Assembly (NCBI RefSeq): GCF_019084075.1
Contig: NZ_JAHREN010000001.1
Coordinates: 1,709,501 to 1,773,500, forward strand
Source of the DNA: Siccirubricoccus sp. G192
Lineage (GTDB): Bacteria; Pseudomonadota; Alphaproteobacteria; Acetobacterales; Acetobacteraceae
Length of the DNA stretch: 64,000 nt
Direction of reading: 5' to 3'
Shown here: positions 17,751 to 25,663 of the stretch, one piece after another
Position numbering within the stretch: position 1 is the stretch's first letter
How the letters are laid out: each line of letters opens with the position of its first letter
Notes under the pieces: generated by a model
Database searches by the model: none
The model's input: the letters and a program-made list of their open reading frames with translations, nothing else
Told to the model about the DNA's origin: nothing
Made by a program: the position numbers and the translations under genes

Positions 17751-17888
17751 TTGTATCTTCGGCCCGATTCAGACCTCCGGGCCATGCGGCCATGCGGCCA
17801 TGCGGCCATGCGGCCATGCGGCCATGCGGCCATGCGGCCATGCGGCCATGCGGCCATGCGGCCCTGCGGTCATCGGGCCACCTCAGCC
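17751..17888 (-). repeat. Hairpin element with expanded tip, abutting the GntR stop codon
   Basis: Minus-strand order: stop TGA, then GGCCCGAT, GA, CCGCAGG, the expanded 8-mer block, CCGGAGG, TCTGA and ATCGGGCC. The outer arms GGCCCGAT and ATCGGGCC are perfect complements. This is the same architecture as the elements at 11697-11811 and 40938-40988, with the tip replaced by a simple repeat. Confidence 0.75.
17781..17860. repeat. Ten perfect 8-bp GCCATGCG microsatellite units
   Basis: Eighty bases consist of ten identical GCCATGCG units followed by two degenerate ones (GCCCTGCG, GTCATCGG). The unit is not a multiple of three and lies 22 bp beyond the GntR stop codon, between convergent genes. 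Slippage here would not shift either reading frame but could change the 3' structure. Confidence 0.95.
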
Positions 17889-18566
17889 GTCCCGGTCGAG
17901 CGTCGCGCGGGTGAATGCCTCGATATAGTCGAGCAGCCGGTCGGAGGCCGCGGCGGCCGCCTCCGGCTGGCCGGCCGCGATCGCCCGTGCGAGGTCGGCA
18001 TGCACCGCCGCCGCCTGCGGAAGGTCGGCGCTCCGCCGCCAGTGGATGAACCAGAAGCGGCGCGACAGCCCATGCATCAGCGCCATGGCGGCGGCGGCGA
18101 ATTCGTTCCGCGCCGCCTCCAGCACCAGCAGGTTGAGCGCCCGGTCCTGGCGCAGGAAGCCGGTCTCGTCATTGGTCGCCACCGCCTGGTCCATGCCCTC
18201 AGCGATGGCGCGGAAGCGGGCGCGCTGCGCCGCATCGGCACGGCGGGCGGCGGCGCTGGCGCACATCCGCTCGATCTCGCGCCGCACTTCCAGCAGGCGA
18301 AGCTGTTCGCGCACCTCGACCGCCGCCACCACGATCCCGCGGCGCGGCAGGATGCGGACCAGCCGCTCGCGCGCCAAGCGTTGCAGCGCCTCCCGGATCG
18401 GTGTCCGGCCGATGCCGAGGCGGTTGGAAAGTTGCGCCTCGCTCACCACCTCCCCCGGCTCCAGGGCGAGGGTGACGATCGCTTCCTCCAGCGCGCGATA
18501 GGCGCGTTCGGTGAGGGGTTCCTCCGCCTCCGCGGCGGCGCGGTGGGTTTGGGTGGCATCGGGCAT
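17883..18566 (-). CDS. GntR-family regulator (FadR/FCD subfamily)
   Basis: 227 residues from ATG 18566. The N-terminal winged helix is clear (LTERAYRALEEAIVTLALEPG, then RLGIGRTPIREALQRLARERLV). The C-terminal all-helical FCD domain has the usual Asp/His metal-ligand region (LRLLEVRREIERMC...HGLSRRFWFIHW...VHADLARAIAAG). It would bind an organic acid and control the divergent dioxygenase and ABC importer genes. A GATATATC palindrome in the intergenic region is a candidate operator. The stop codon abuts a repeat element with an 8-bp microsatellite. Confidence 0.88.
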   Translation of the reverse strand: MPDATQTHRAAAEAEEPLTERAYRALEEAIVTLALEPGEVVSEAQLSNRLGIGRTPIREALQRLARERLVRILPRRGIVVAAVEVREQLRLLEVRREIERMCASAAARRADAAQRARFRAIAEGMDQAVATNDETGFLRQDRALNLLVLEAARNEFAAAAMALMHGLSRRFWFIHWRRSADLPQAAAVHADLARAIAAGQPEAAAAASDRLLDYIEAFTRATLDRDG

Positions 18567-18623
18567 GGCGCAGATTTGGCGGGAAGTCGGCGGCAGCGCA
18601 ACCGCGGCCCCTGACGGGGATCG

Positions 18624-18672
18624 TTGACAGGCCGGGGCGGCGCCCTCCAGACTGCGATGCGACAGATATATC
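18624..18672 (+). promoter_or_regulatory. Promoter and candidate GntR operator
   Basis: TTGACA (18624-18629), a 17-bp spacer and CCAGAC (18647-18652) form a plausible promoter 52 bp upstream of the dioxygenase start. The perfect palindrome GATATATC (18665-18672) follows the predicted start site, where a GntR repressor would block transcription. It is A/T-rich in an otherwise GC-rich region. Confidence 0.5.
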
Positions 18673-18703
18673 AAGCCGGCGACAGGCGGCGGAGGGAGAT
18701 TGC

Positions 18704-19538
18704 ATGCCCAAGCTGCTCACCCAGGCCGCGGTCGATGCCTTCTGGAAGGAGGGCTTCCACTTCCCCGTCCGGGTCCTTTCGGCGGAGGAGGCGCGTTCCA
18801 TCCGCGCCAGGCTGGAAGCGCATGAGGCCGGGCAGGGCGGGCCGATCGCCAGCAACATGCGCCACAAGGTGCATCTGCTGTTTACCTGGGCGGCGGAACT
18901 GGTGCGGCACCCGAAGGTCCTGGATGCGGTGGAGGACCTGCTCGGCCCCGACATCCTCTGCTGGACCACGAATTTCTTCATTAAGGAGGCGGCGAACCCC
19001 GCCTTCGTCTCCTGGCACCAGGATGCTACCTATTGGGGGGCTCGACCCGGATGACGTGGTCACCGCCTGGGTCGCGCTCTCGGACGCGCCGGTCGAGAGC
19101 GGCGCCATGGAATTCCTCCCCGGCAGCCACCGCGCCGGGCAATTGCCACATGCCGATACCTTCCATGAGCACAACCTGCTTTCGCGCGGCCAGGAGATCG
19201 CGGTGAAGGTGGATGCGGAGAAGGCGGTGAAGGTGCCGCTGCAGGCCGGGGAGATGTCGCTGCACCATGTGAAGCTGGCGCATTATTCCGGCCCGAACAC
19301 CACGCCGGACCGCCGCATCGGCCTCGCCATCCGCTACATCCCGCCGCATGTGCGGCAGTTGAAGGTGCGGGATTCCGCCAGCCTGGTGCGCGGCCGCGAT
19401 ACCGGCGGACATTACGACCTGGAGCCGCGGCCCCTGGCGGATCTGGATGCGGCGGCCTGGGCCGCGCATCGCGACGCCGTCGCCCGCCAGGTGGCGGCGC
19501 TCTATTCGGGCACCGAGAAGACGGGATTCCGCGCGTAA
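18704..19538 (+). CDS. Phytanoyl-CoA dioxygenase family protein, frameshifted
   Basis: Fe(II)/2-oxoglutarate-dependent dioxygenase of the PhyH type. The first part contains VEDLLGPDILCWTTNFFIKE and the metal motif SWHQDATYWG (HxD). The second contains VTAWVALSDAPVESGAMEFL, LHHVKLAHYSGPN with the distal metal His, and the 2-oxoglutarate arginine in DRRIGLAIRY. The frame breaks at the G6 run 19035-19040; removing one G restores ATYWGLDPDDVVTAW and gives a 277-residue protein of normal length. It is the first gene of the operon leading into the ABC importer, so it probably hydroxylates the imported compound. The substrate is not readable from sequence. Confidence 0.85.
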
Positions 19539-19567
19539 GACGCGGGGATTTGGGGAGGAACACGCCG

Positions 19568-20845
19568 ATGCCAGCCACCCGACGCAGCCTGCTTGCCGGT
19601 GCCGCGGCGGCCCCGCTCGCCGGGCTGCTGCCGATGCCGGCCATCGCCCAGAACCGGCCGCTCCGTGTCGGCATCATCGCGCCGCGCGCTGGCGTTGCCG
19701 GCACGGTGGGCGAGGTCGGGCTGCGCGGCGTCGAATTCGCGGTGGAGAAGATCAACGCCGCCGGCGGCGTCGCTGGCCGCCGCGTGGAACTGGTGATCGA
19801 GGAGGAGACCAGCCCGCGCGAGACCACGGAACGCGCCCGCCGCCTGGCCTTGCAGGAGCGGGTGGATGTCATCCAGGGCATCGTCTCCTCCGGCGTCTCG
19901 CTGGCGCTGGGGCCGGTGCTGGAGGAAAGCCGCATCCTGACGGTCTATTGGGACGGCACCACCCAGGACGGCGTGAACGAGACCATGCCGCGCAGCCGCT
20001 GGGTCTTCCGCAGCACCGACAATGAATGCGAGGCGGTGATGGGATCGCTGATGGCGATCAAGCACTGGCGCGGGCAATTCGTGACGGTGGCCGGGATCAA
20101 CCCGGACTATTCCTATGGCCGCAACAATTGGGCCGCCTTCATCGCCTTCCTCAAGCGCTTCAACATCGAGCACCGGATCGTCGCGGAGCAATGGCCGCGG
20201 GTCGGCGGCATGGACCTCACCGCCAATGTCGCGGCGCTGAAGGCGGCGAACCCTGATCTGGTCTTCTCCTCCATGCTCTTCGCCGACCTGCCGGTGCTGA
20301 TGCGCCAGGGCCATGCGGCGGGGCTGCTGGAGGGGCGGAAATGGGTCTTCCCCGCCGCCGGCTTCCAGCATACCAGCCTGAAGCGCGAATTCACCCCGGC
20401 GGGCATGATCTTCGGCCACAATACCCTGTATTTCGCCGATCCCCAGGCCAGCCCGCTCGCCCGCGAATTCGTGGAATGGTACCACGCCAAGACCAATGAC
20501 TGGCCGCATTGGGAGGCCGATCGCGCCTTCTTCGCCATGGAGGTCTGGCGCCGCGGCGTGGAAAAGGCGGTGCAGGCCAAGGGCGCCAGTGCCTGGCCCT
20601 CCAATGCCGAGATCGCGGAGGCGATGCGCGGCATCAAGGTGGTCTCGCTCGGCGGCCCCGGCCGGATGCGGCGCGACGGTATCGCCGAGCAGACCTTCAC
20701 CCAGGGGCCGACGGTGCACGACCCGCGCTACGACTTCCCCATCCTCGACCCCGCGAAGATCACCAAGCTCGACGGCCGCGGCTTGCAGAAGCCGGAGGGC
20801 GGCGATTTCTGGAAATGGATCGCCGAGGCGCAATTCGATATCTGA
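19568..20845 (+). CDS. Branched-chain-type ABC transporter substrate-binding protein
   Basis: 425 residues from ATG 19568 with GGGGAGGAAC upstream. The signal MPATRRSLLAGAAAAPLAGL looks Tat-like. The mature protein starts RPLRVGIIAPRAGVAGTVGEV and has the type I periplasmic-binding fold motifs GVEFAVEKINAAGGVAGRRV, VDVIQGIVSSGVSLALGP and GINPDYSYGRNNW. It belongs to the LivJ/AmiC-UrtA class. It sits 29 bp after the dioxygenase and directly before two permeases and two ATPases, forming a full importer. Ligand unknown; an amide, amino acid or related compound is plausible. Confidence 0.9.
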   Translation: MPATRRSLLAGAAAAPLAGLLPMPAIAQNRPLRVGIIAPRAGVAGTVGEVGLRGVEFAVEKINAAGGVAGRRVELVIEEETSPRETTERARRLALQERVDVIQGIVSSGVSLALGPVLEESRILTVYWDGTTQDGVNETMPRSRWVFRSTDNECEAVMGSLMAIKHWRGQFVTVAGINPDYSYGRNNWAAFIAFLKRFNIEHRIVAEQWPRVGGMDLTANVAALKAANPDLVFSSMLFADLPVLMRQGHAAGLLEGRKWVFPAAGFQHTSLKREFTPAGMIFGHNTLYFADPQASPLAREFVEWYHAKTNDWPHWEADRAFFAMEVWRRGVEKAVQAKGASAWPSNAEIAEAMRGIKVVSLGGPGRMRRDGIAEQTFTQGPTVHDPRYDFPILDPAKITKLDGRGLQKPEGGDFWKWIAEAQFDI

Positions 20846-20857
20846 TCGAAGCCACGC

Positions 20858-21739
20858 ATGGGTGCTTTCATCGAAGTCACCACCGCCGGGCTGTTCCATG
20901 CCGCGGTGCTGTTCCTGGTGGCGGCGGGGCTGCAACTGGTCTTCGGGGTGCAGCGCATCCTGAACCTCGCCTGCGGCTCCTTCTACGCGCTCGGCGCCTA
21001 TTGCGGCGTGACGGCGGGCAGCACCGCGCTCGGCCTCGGCGTGCCGCCGCTGCTGGCGCTGCCGGTGCTGCTGCTGGCCGGCGGCGCCATCGCGGTGCTG
21101 GGCCCGCCGGTGGAGCGGGTGCTGCGCCTGGTGCAGGACCGCGACGAAAGCCTGCAGCTCCTGCTCACCTTCGCGCTCGTGCTGATGCTGCAGGATGCGG
21201 TGCGGATGGTCTGGGGCTCCTCGCCGCGCCAGGTGGATGGCATCTACCTCGCCTATGGCCAGGTGCAGGCGCTGGGCGCGCGGGTGCCGGTCTGGAACCT
21301 GCTGGTGCTGCTGGCGGCGCTGGTGGTGGCGCTCGGCCTCGGTGCCTTCCTGAAGCGCACCAATTTCGGCCGGCTGCTGCGCGCCACGGCGGAGAACCGG
21401 CGCATGGCGGCCTCGCTCGGCGTCGATACCGGGCGGGTCTATGCGGTGGTCTTCTCGCTCGGCGTGGCGCTCGGCGGCATGGGCGGCGCGCTGGTGGTGC
21501 CCTCCTCTGCCGCCACGCCGGAAATGGCGGTAGAACTGGTGGTGGAAGCCTTCGCGGTGGTGGTGATCGGCGGCCTCGGCTCCATGGGCGGCGCGCTGGC
21601 GGGGGCGGTGATCGTCGGGCTGCTGCGGGCGGTGGCGCTGGTGGTCTGGCCGGAGCTTGAGTTGATGGCAGTCTATGCCGTGGTGGTGGCGGTGCTGCTG
21701 CTGCGCCCGGCCGGGCTCTTCGGGAAGCCGGCGGCATGA
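20858..21739 (+). CDS. livH: Branched-chain amino acid-type ABC permease (LivH)
   Basis: 293-residue inner-membrane permease with about eight hydrophobic segments. LivH hallmarks are LVFGVQRILNLACGSFYALGAY near the N-terminus, GRLLRATAENRRMAASLGVDT in the coupling region, and VEAFAVVVIGGLGSMGGALAGA at the C-terminal end. It starts 12 bp after the binding-protein gene and its stop overlaps the livM start, so it is translationally coupled. Confidence 0.92.
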   Translation: MGAFIEVTTAGLFHAAVLFLVAAGLQLVFGVQRILNLACGSFYALGAYCGVTAGSTALGLGVPPLLALPVLLLAGGAIAVLGPPVERVLRLVQDRDESLQLLLTFALVLMLQDAVRMVWGSSPRQVDGIYLAYGQVQALGARVPVWNLLVLLAALVVALGLGAFLKRTNFGRLLRATAENRRMAASLGVDTGRVYAVVFSLGVALGGMGGALVVPSSAATPEMAVELVVEAFAVVVIGGLGSMGGALAGAVIVGLLRAVALVVWPELELMAVYAVVVAVLLLRPAGLFGKPAA

Positions 21740-22728
21740 GTGGCGGCTTGCGGCGCGCGTTGGTTGCGCTCGCGGTGCTGGCGGTGCTGGCGGCGATGCC
21801 CTTCGCGCTCGGCGAATACCGCACCACGCTGCTGCTGCCGGTCTTCGGCTATGCCATCGCGCTGCTCGGCATCAACCTGCTCTTCGGCTATGGCGGGCTG
21901 GTCTCCTTCGGCCATGCGATGTTCCTGGCGATCGGCGCCTATGCCGCGGCGGTCTCCGGCACCGTGCTGCGGCTCGCCAGTTTCGAGGCGGCGCTGGGCC
22001 TCGGCGTGCTGGCGGCGCTGGCGGTGGCCATTCCGGTGGGGGCGCTCTGCGCGCGCTACACCAAGATCTTCTTCGGCATGCTGACCCTGGCCTTCGGCAT
22101 GTTGTTCCACTCCTTCCTGTTCAGACTCTACGACATCACCGGCGGCGACCAGGGGCTGCGGGTGCGCCGGCCGACCCTGCTGGGCTTCGAATTCGAGGAT
22201 CTCGACAAGACCGAATTCCTGATCGGCCCGTTCTACTGGTACTGCCTGGCCCTGGCCGCGCTGCTGGCCTGGCTGATGTGGCGCCTGGTGCATTCGCCCT
22301 TCGGCCTGATGCTGCGGGCGCAGCGCGACAATCCGCGCAAGGCGGAATATCTCGGCGTCGAGGTGGCGCGCACCCGCTTCATCGCCTTCCTCGTCTCCGC
22401 GGCCTATGGGGCGGTGGGCGGCGCGATGCTGGCGGTGCCGACCGGCCTCGCCGACCCGGAACTCGCCTATTGGACCCATTCGGGGACCCTGATCTTCATG
22501 ACCGTGCTGGGCGGCTTCGCGCATTTCGCCGGGCCGCTGCTCGGCGCGCTGACCTATGTGCTGCTGCAGGACCAGTTGATGACCTGGACGCCCTATTGGC
22601 GGCTGGTTCTGGGCGTGGTGCTGGCATTGATCGTGCTTGGTTGCCCGCAGGGGCTGATGGGGCTGCCGGCGCTGCTCCGCGCCCGCTTCCGCCCTTCTGC
22701 CACCGCGCGCCCGGTGCCGGCCGAATGA
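21736..22728 (+). CDS. livM: Branched-chain amino acid-type ABC permease (LivM)
   Basis: 330-residue second permease. Typical segments are LLGINLLFGYGGLVSFGHAM, LMLRAQRDNPRKAEYLGVEV (coupling helix) and FMTVLGGFAHFAGPLLGALT. It overlaps livH upstream by 4 bp and the first ATPase downstream by 4 bp (ATGA). It pairs with LivH to form the membrane channel. Confidence 0.92.
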   Translation: MSGGLRRALVALAVLAVLAAMPFALGEYRTTLLLPVFGYAIALLGINLLFGYGGLVSFGHAMFLAIGAYAAAVSGTVLRLASFEAALGLGVLAALAVAIPVGALCARYTKIFFGMLTLAFGMLFHSFLFRLYDITGGDQGLRVRRPTLLGFEFEDLDKTEFLIGPFYWYCLALAALLAWLMWRLVHSPFGLMLRAQRDNPRKAEYLGVEVARTRFIAFLVSAAYGAVGGAMLAVPTGLADPELAYWTHSGTLIFMTVLGGFAHFAGPLLGALTYVLLQDQLMTWTPYWRLVLGVVLALIVLGCPQGLMGLPALLRARFRPSATARPVPAE

Positions 22729-23499
22729 GCGCGCCGCTGCTGCACGCGCACAACCTCGGTCGCCGCTATGGCGATTACGTGGCGCTGCATGGTGTCACCA
22801 TGGAGGTCTGGCCGGGCGAGACGGTGGCGATCGTTGGCCCGAACGGCGCCGGCAAGACCACCCTGGTGAACCTGCTGACCGGGCTGCTGGTGCCCTCCGA
22901 GGGGCATGTGCGCTTCCTTGGCTTCGACATCGCCGGTGCCGGGCCGGTGAAGCTGGCACGGCTCGGCTTGGCGCGCGCCTTCCAGCTTGTGCAGGTCTTC
23001 CCGGAACTGACTGTCGCGGAGACCATCGCGGTGGGGGCGTTGGCACAGCTCGGCCGCGGCCGCCGCATGCTGGCCTCGCTCGGCGCCGACCGCAGGATTG
23101 CGCGCCCGCGTCGCGGACACCGCGGAGGTCTTCGGCCTGGCCGGGCTGCTGCACCGGCCGGCGCGGGAATTGCCGCAGGGGCAGAAGAAGCTGCTGGATG
23201 TCGCCTCCGCCTTCGCGCTGCAACCCTCGGTGATCCTGCTGGACGAGCCGACCAGCGGCGTCGCCACCGCCGACAAGCACGGCATCATGCGCACCTTGAT
23301 GGAGGCCGCGCGCCGCGCCGGCGTGCAGGCCATGCTGCTGGTGGAGCATGACATCGACCTGGTGGAAACCTATGCCAGCCGCGTGGTCGGATTGCGCGGC
23401 GGCGAGGTGCTGGCGGACCTCCCGGTGCGCGACTTCTTCGCCGATGCCGAGGTGACGGCCGCGCTGGTCGGCCGCCGCACCGCCAAGGTGGCGCAGTGA
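22725..23499 (+). CDS. livG: ABC transporter ATP-binding protein (LivG), frameshifted
   Basis: ATPase of the importer. The first frame has NLGRRYGDYVALHGVTMEV, Walker A GPNGAGKTTLVNLLTGLL, and the Q-loop region RAFQLVQVFPELTV. The second frame has ELPQGQKKLLDVASA (a signature motif where LSGGQ reads LPQGQ), Walker B VILLDEPTSG and the switch His in LLVEHDIDLV. The frames join near 23095-23096; removing one G gives DRRLRARVADTAEVFGL and a 257-residue protein. ATG 22725 overlaps the livM stop. A +1 sequence error is more likely than loss, since the partner livF is intact. Confidence 0.85.
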
Positions 23500-24203
23500 T
23501 GCTGGAGATCCGCGACCTGCATGTGGATATCGCCGGCAGCCGCATCCTGCGCGGCATCTCGCTGGTGGTGCGGCCGGGCGAGCTGGTCTGCCTGCTCGGC
23601 CGCAACGGCGCCGGCAAGACCACGACCCTGAATGCGGTGATGGGCCATCGCTGCCCTGTCGCTGGCGGCATCCGTTTCGGCGATGCCGACCTCGCCATGC
23701 TGCCGCCGCACCGCATCGCCCTGCTCGGCATCGGCTTCAGCCCGGAGGAGAGCGAGGTCTTCGCCGACCTGACGGTGGCGGAGAACATCGCCATGCCGAC
23801 CTGGACCCGCAAGCAGGGCCGCCCGGCGGCCGAGCGGATCGAGCGCGCCTATGCGGTCTTCCCGAAATTGCGGCAATACACGGCGCGCGGCGGCGCGCAG
23901 CTTTCGGGCGGCGAGCGCAAGATGGTCTCCATCGCCCGCGCCCTGGCGCTCGACCCGGAATTGCTGCTGCTGGACGAGCCCTTCGAGGGGTTGTCGCCCC
24001 TGGTGATCCCGGAGATTGCGCAGGGCATCGGCGCCATCCGCGCCGATGGCCGCGCCGTGCTGATCGCCGAGAGCAACCTGCACCACATCCCGGACCATGC
24101 CGACCGGGTGCATGTCATCGAACGCGGCGAGATCGTCTTCTCCGGTCCGCCCGAGGCACTGGCGCGGGATGCGGCGGCGATGGCGATCGTCGCTGCCGTT
24201 TAG
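23499..24203 (+). CDS. livF: ABC transporter ATP-binding protein (LivF)
   Basis: 234-residue second ATPase, starting at ATG 23499 inside the livG stop (a GTG at 23496 is also in frame). Walker A is GRNGAGKTTTLNAVMG, the Q-loop region is GIGFSPEESEVFADLTV, the signature LSGGERKMVSIARAL, Walker B LLLLDEPFEGLSP, and the switch region IAESNLHHIPDHADRVHVIE, where the usual H-loop histidine aligns near N/H. Its stop codon shares two bases with the stop of the convergent DUF6166 gene. Confidence 0.92.
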   Translation: MLEIRDLHVDIAGSRILRGISLVVRPGELVCLLGRNGAGKTTTLNAVMGHRCPVAGGIRFGDADLAMLPPHRIALLGIGFSPEESEVFADLTVAENIAMPTWTRKQGRPAAERIERAYAVFPKLRQYTARGGAQLSGGERKMVSIARALALDPELLLLDEPFEGLSPLVIPEIAQGIGAIRADGRAVLIAESNLHHIPDHADRVHVIERGEIVFSGPPEALARDAAAMAIVAAV

Positions 24204-24496
24204 GCCCTGATCCGCGCCAGCGCCGCCTCGATATCCTCGCCCGTCAGCATCCAGGCATTGTCGAGGTCGGCGACCACCTCGCGCATGAAGGGCTCGGTCA
24301 GCGCCAGCGCGCGTTGCGGGTCGCCGAGATGGTCGCAGAGCAGCGCCAGCGCCAATTGCCGGGGACCATCGCCCTCATAGGTCCATTCGAAGCCGGCGGG
24401 GGAGAAGCGCTTCACCTCGAAGCGCGGGTCGAGCGGCGCCCCGTCCACCGTCACCGTGGCGCCGGCCAGGCCGCGCCCGCCCTCATAGGTCTTCAT
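24200..24496 (-). CDS. DUF6166 domain protein
   Basis: 98 residues: MKTYEGGRGLAGATVTVDG, then SPAGFEWTYEGDGPRQLALA and LLCDHLGDPQRALAL, ending with an acidic EDIEAALARIRA tail. This pattern matches small DUF6166 proteins as I remember them; their function is not known. There is no signal peptide. Its end overlaps the livF stop, and its start is 12 bp from the alcohol dehydrogenase stop on the same strand, so it may be the last gene of that transcript. Confidence 0.75.
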   Translation of the reverse strand: MKTYEGGRGLAGATVTVDGAPLDPRFEVKRFSPAGFEWTYEGDGPRQLALALLCDHLGDPQRALALTEPFMREVVADLDNAWMLTGEDIEAALARIRA

Positions 24497-24508
24497 CGCG
24501 GCAACTCC

Positions 24509-25636
24509 CTAGTCGAAGATGATGACGGAACGGATGGCCTCGCCACGCTTAAGCGCGGCGAAGCCCTCATTGATCTCCTCCAGCCGGATGCGCGCCGTCA
24601 CCAGGCTGTCGAGGTCCAGCCTGCCGTCCAGATAGGCGCGTGACATGGCCGGGAAGTCCTGCTGCGGCCGCGCGCCGCCATAGCTGCTGCGGGTGATGCG
24701 CTTTTCCTGCATCAGTGCGCCCCAGCGGAACTCCACCGGCTCGTTCACGCCGGTCTTGCCGAGCCAGACCACCTGGCCACCCGGCCGCACCGCCTCCACC
24801 GAGGCGCGGAAGGCCGCCGGCACGCCTGCCGCCTCGATCACCACATCGGCGCCGCGGCCCGCGGTGAGCGAGCGCGCCAGCGCCGCCGCATCCTGCGCCG
24901 TCGGATCGCAGAGCACCGCGGCGCCAGCCCGCTGCGCCATGTCGCGCCGCGCCGGGTTGGGATCGACCGCAATGATGCTGCCAGCACCCGCCAGCCGCGC
25001 CCCCTGGATGGCGGCCAGCCCCACCGCGCCGGCGCCGATCACCATCACCGTGGCACCCCATGCGATCTGCGCGATATGCGTCGCCGCGCCGAAGCCGGTC
25101 ATCACCGCGCAGCCGAGCAGGCAGGCGCGGTCGAGCGGCATGGCGGCGGGCACCCGCACCGCCGATTGCGCGGGGACCACGCAATATTCCGCGAAGCCGC
25201 CGAGATACATCAACTGGTGCAGCACCCCGCCATCATCGCAGGCGAGGCGCGGCCGGCCGTCGAAATGCACGGCCTTCGGGCCATTGCCCAGATACTGTTC
25301 GCAGAGGATCGGCTGCGCCGCGTCGCAGTAAAAGCAATGGCCGCAATGCGGGTTCCAGGACAGCACTACCGGGTCGCCAACGGCCAGGCCGGTGACACCC
25401 TCGCCCAGTGCCGCTACCATCCCCGCCGCCTCATGCCCGAGCACGGCGGGCAGCTTCAGCGCCAGTTGCCCCTCGATGACCTCGAGGTCGGTATGGCAGA
25501 GCGAGGCGGCCTTGATCTCCACCAGCACATCGCCGGGGCCGACCGGGCCGATCCTCACCCGCTCGATCGCCATCGGCCGGCCGACCTCGCGCAGCACCGC
25601 CGCGCGCGCCTGCATCCGCTGCATTCCGTCCGGCAT
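24509..25636 (-). CDS. Zinc-dependent alcohol dehydrogenase (class III-like)
   Basis: 375-residue medium-chain dehydrogenase. Catalytic zinc ligands are in SLCHTDLEV and LGHEAAGMV; the structural zinc lobe has four cysteines in CGHCFYCDAAQPILC. The nucleotide site is VMVIGAGAVGLAAIQ with the acidic strand end IIAVDPNPARRD, so NAD is expected. The C-terminal QEKRITRSSYGGARPQQDFP and EINEGFAALKRGEAIRSVI match AdhC/formaldehyde-dehydrogenase-like enzymes. It oxidises an alcohol or S-hydroxymethyl adduct. ATG 25636 has GGGGAGGGC upstream. Formate dehydrogenase lies immediately upstream on the same strand, which would fit formaldehyde oxidation, but this is inference. Confidence 0.88.
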   Translation of the reverse strand: MPDGMQRMQARAAVLREVGRPMAIERVRIGPVGPGDVLVEIKAASLCHTDLEVIEGQLALKLPAVLGHEAAGMVAALGEGVTGLAVGDPVVLSWNPHCGHCFYCDAAQPILCEQYLGNGPKAVHFDGRPRLACDDGGVLHQLMYLGGFAEYCVVPAQSAVRVPAAMPLDRACLLGCAVMTGFGAATHIAQIAWGATVMVIGAGAVGLAAIQGARLAGAGSIIAVDPNPARRDMAQRAGAAVLCDPTAQDAAALARSLTAGRGADVVIEAAGVPAAFRASVEAVRPGGQVVWLGKTGVNEPVEFRWGALMQEKRITRSSYGGARPQQDFPAMSRAYLDGRLDLDSLVTARIRLEEINEGFAALKRGEAIRSVIIFD

Positions 25637-25663
25637 GGCCGCCCTCCCCGAAGCGTGCCGAGC

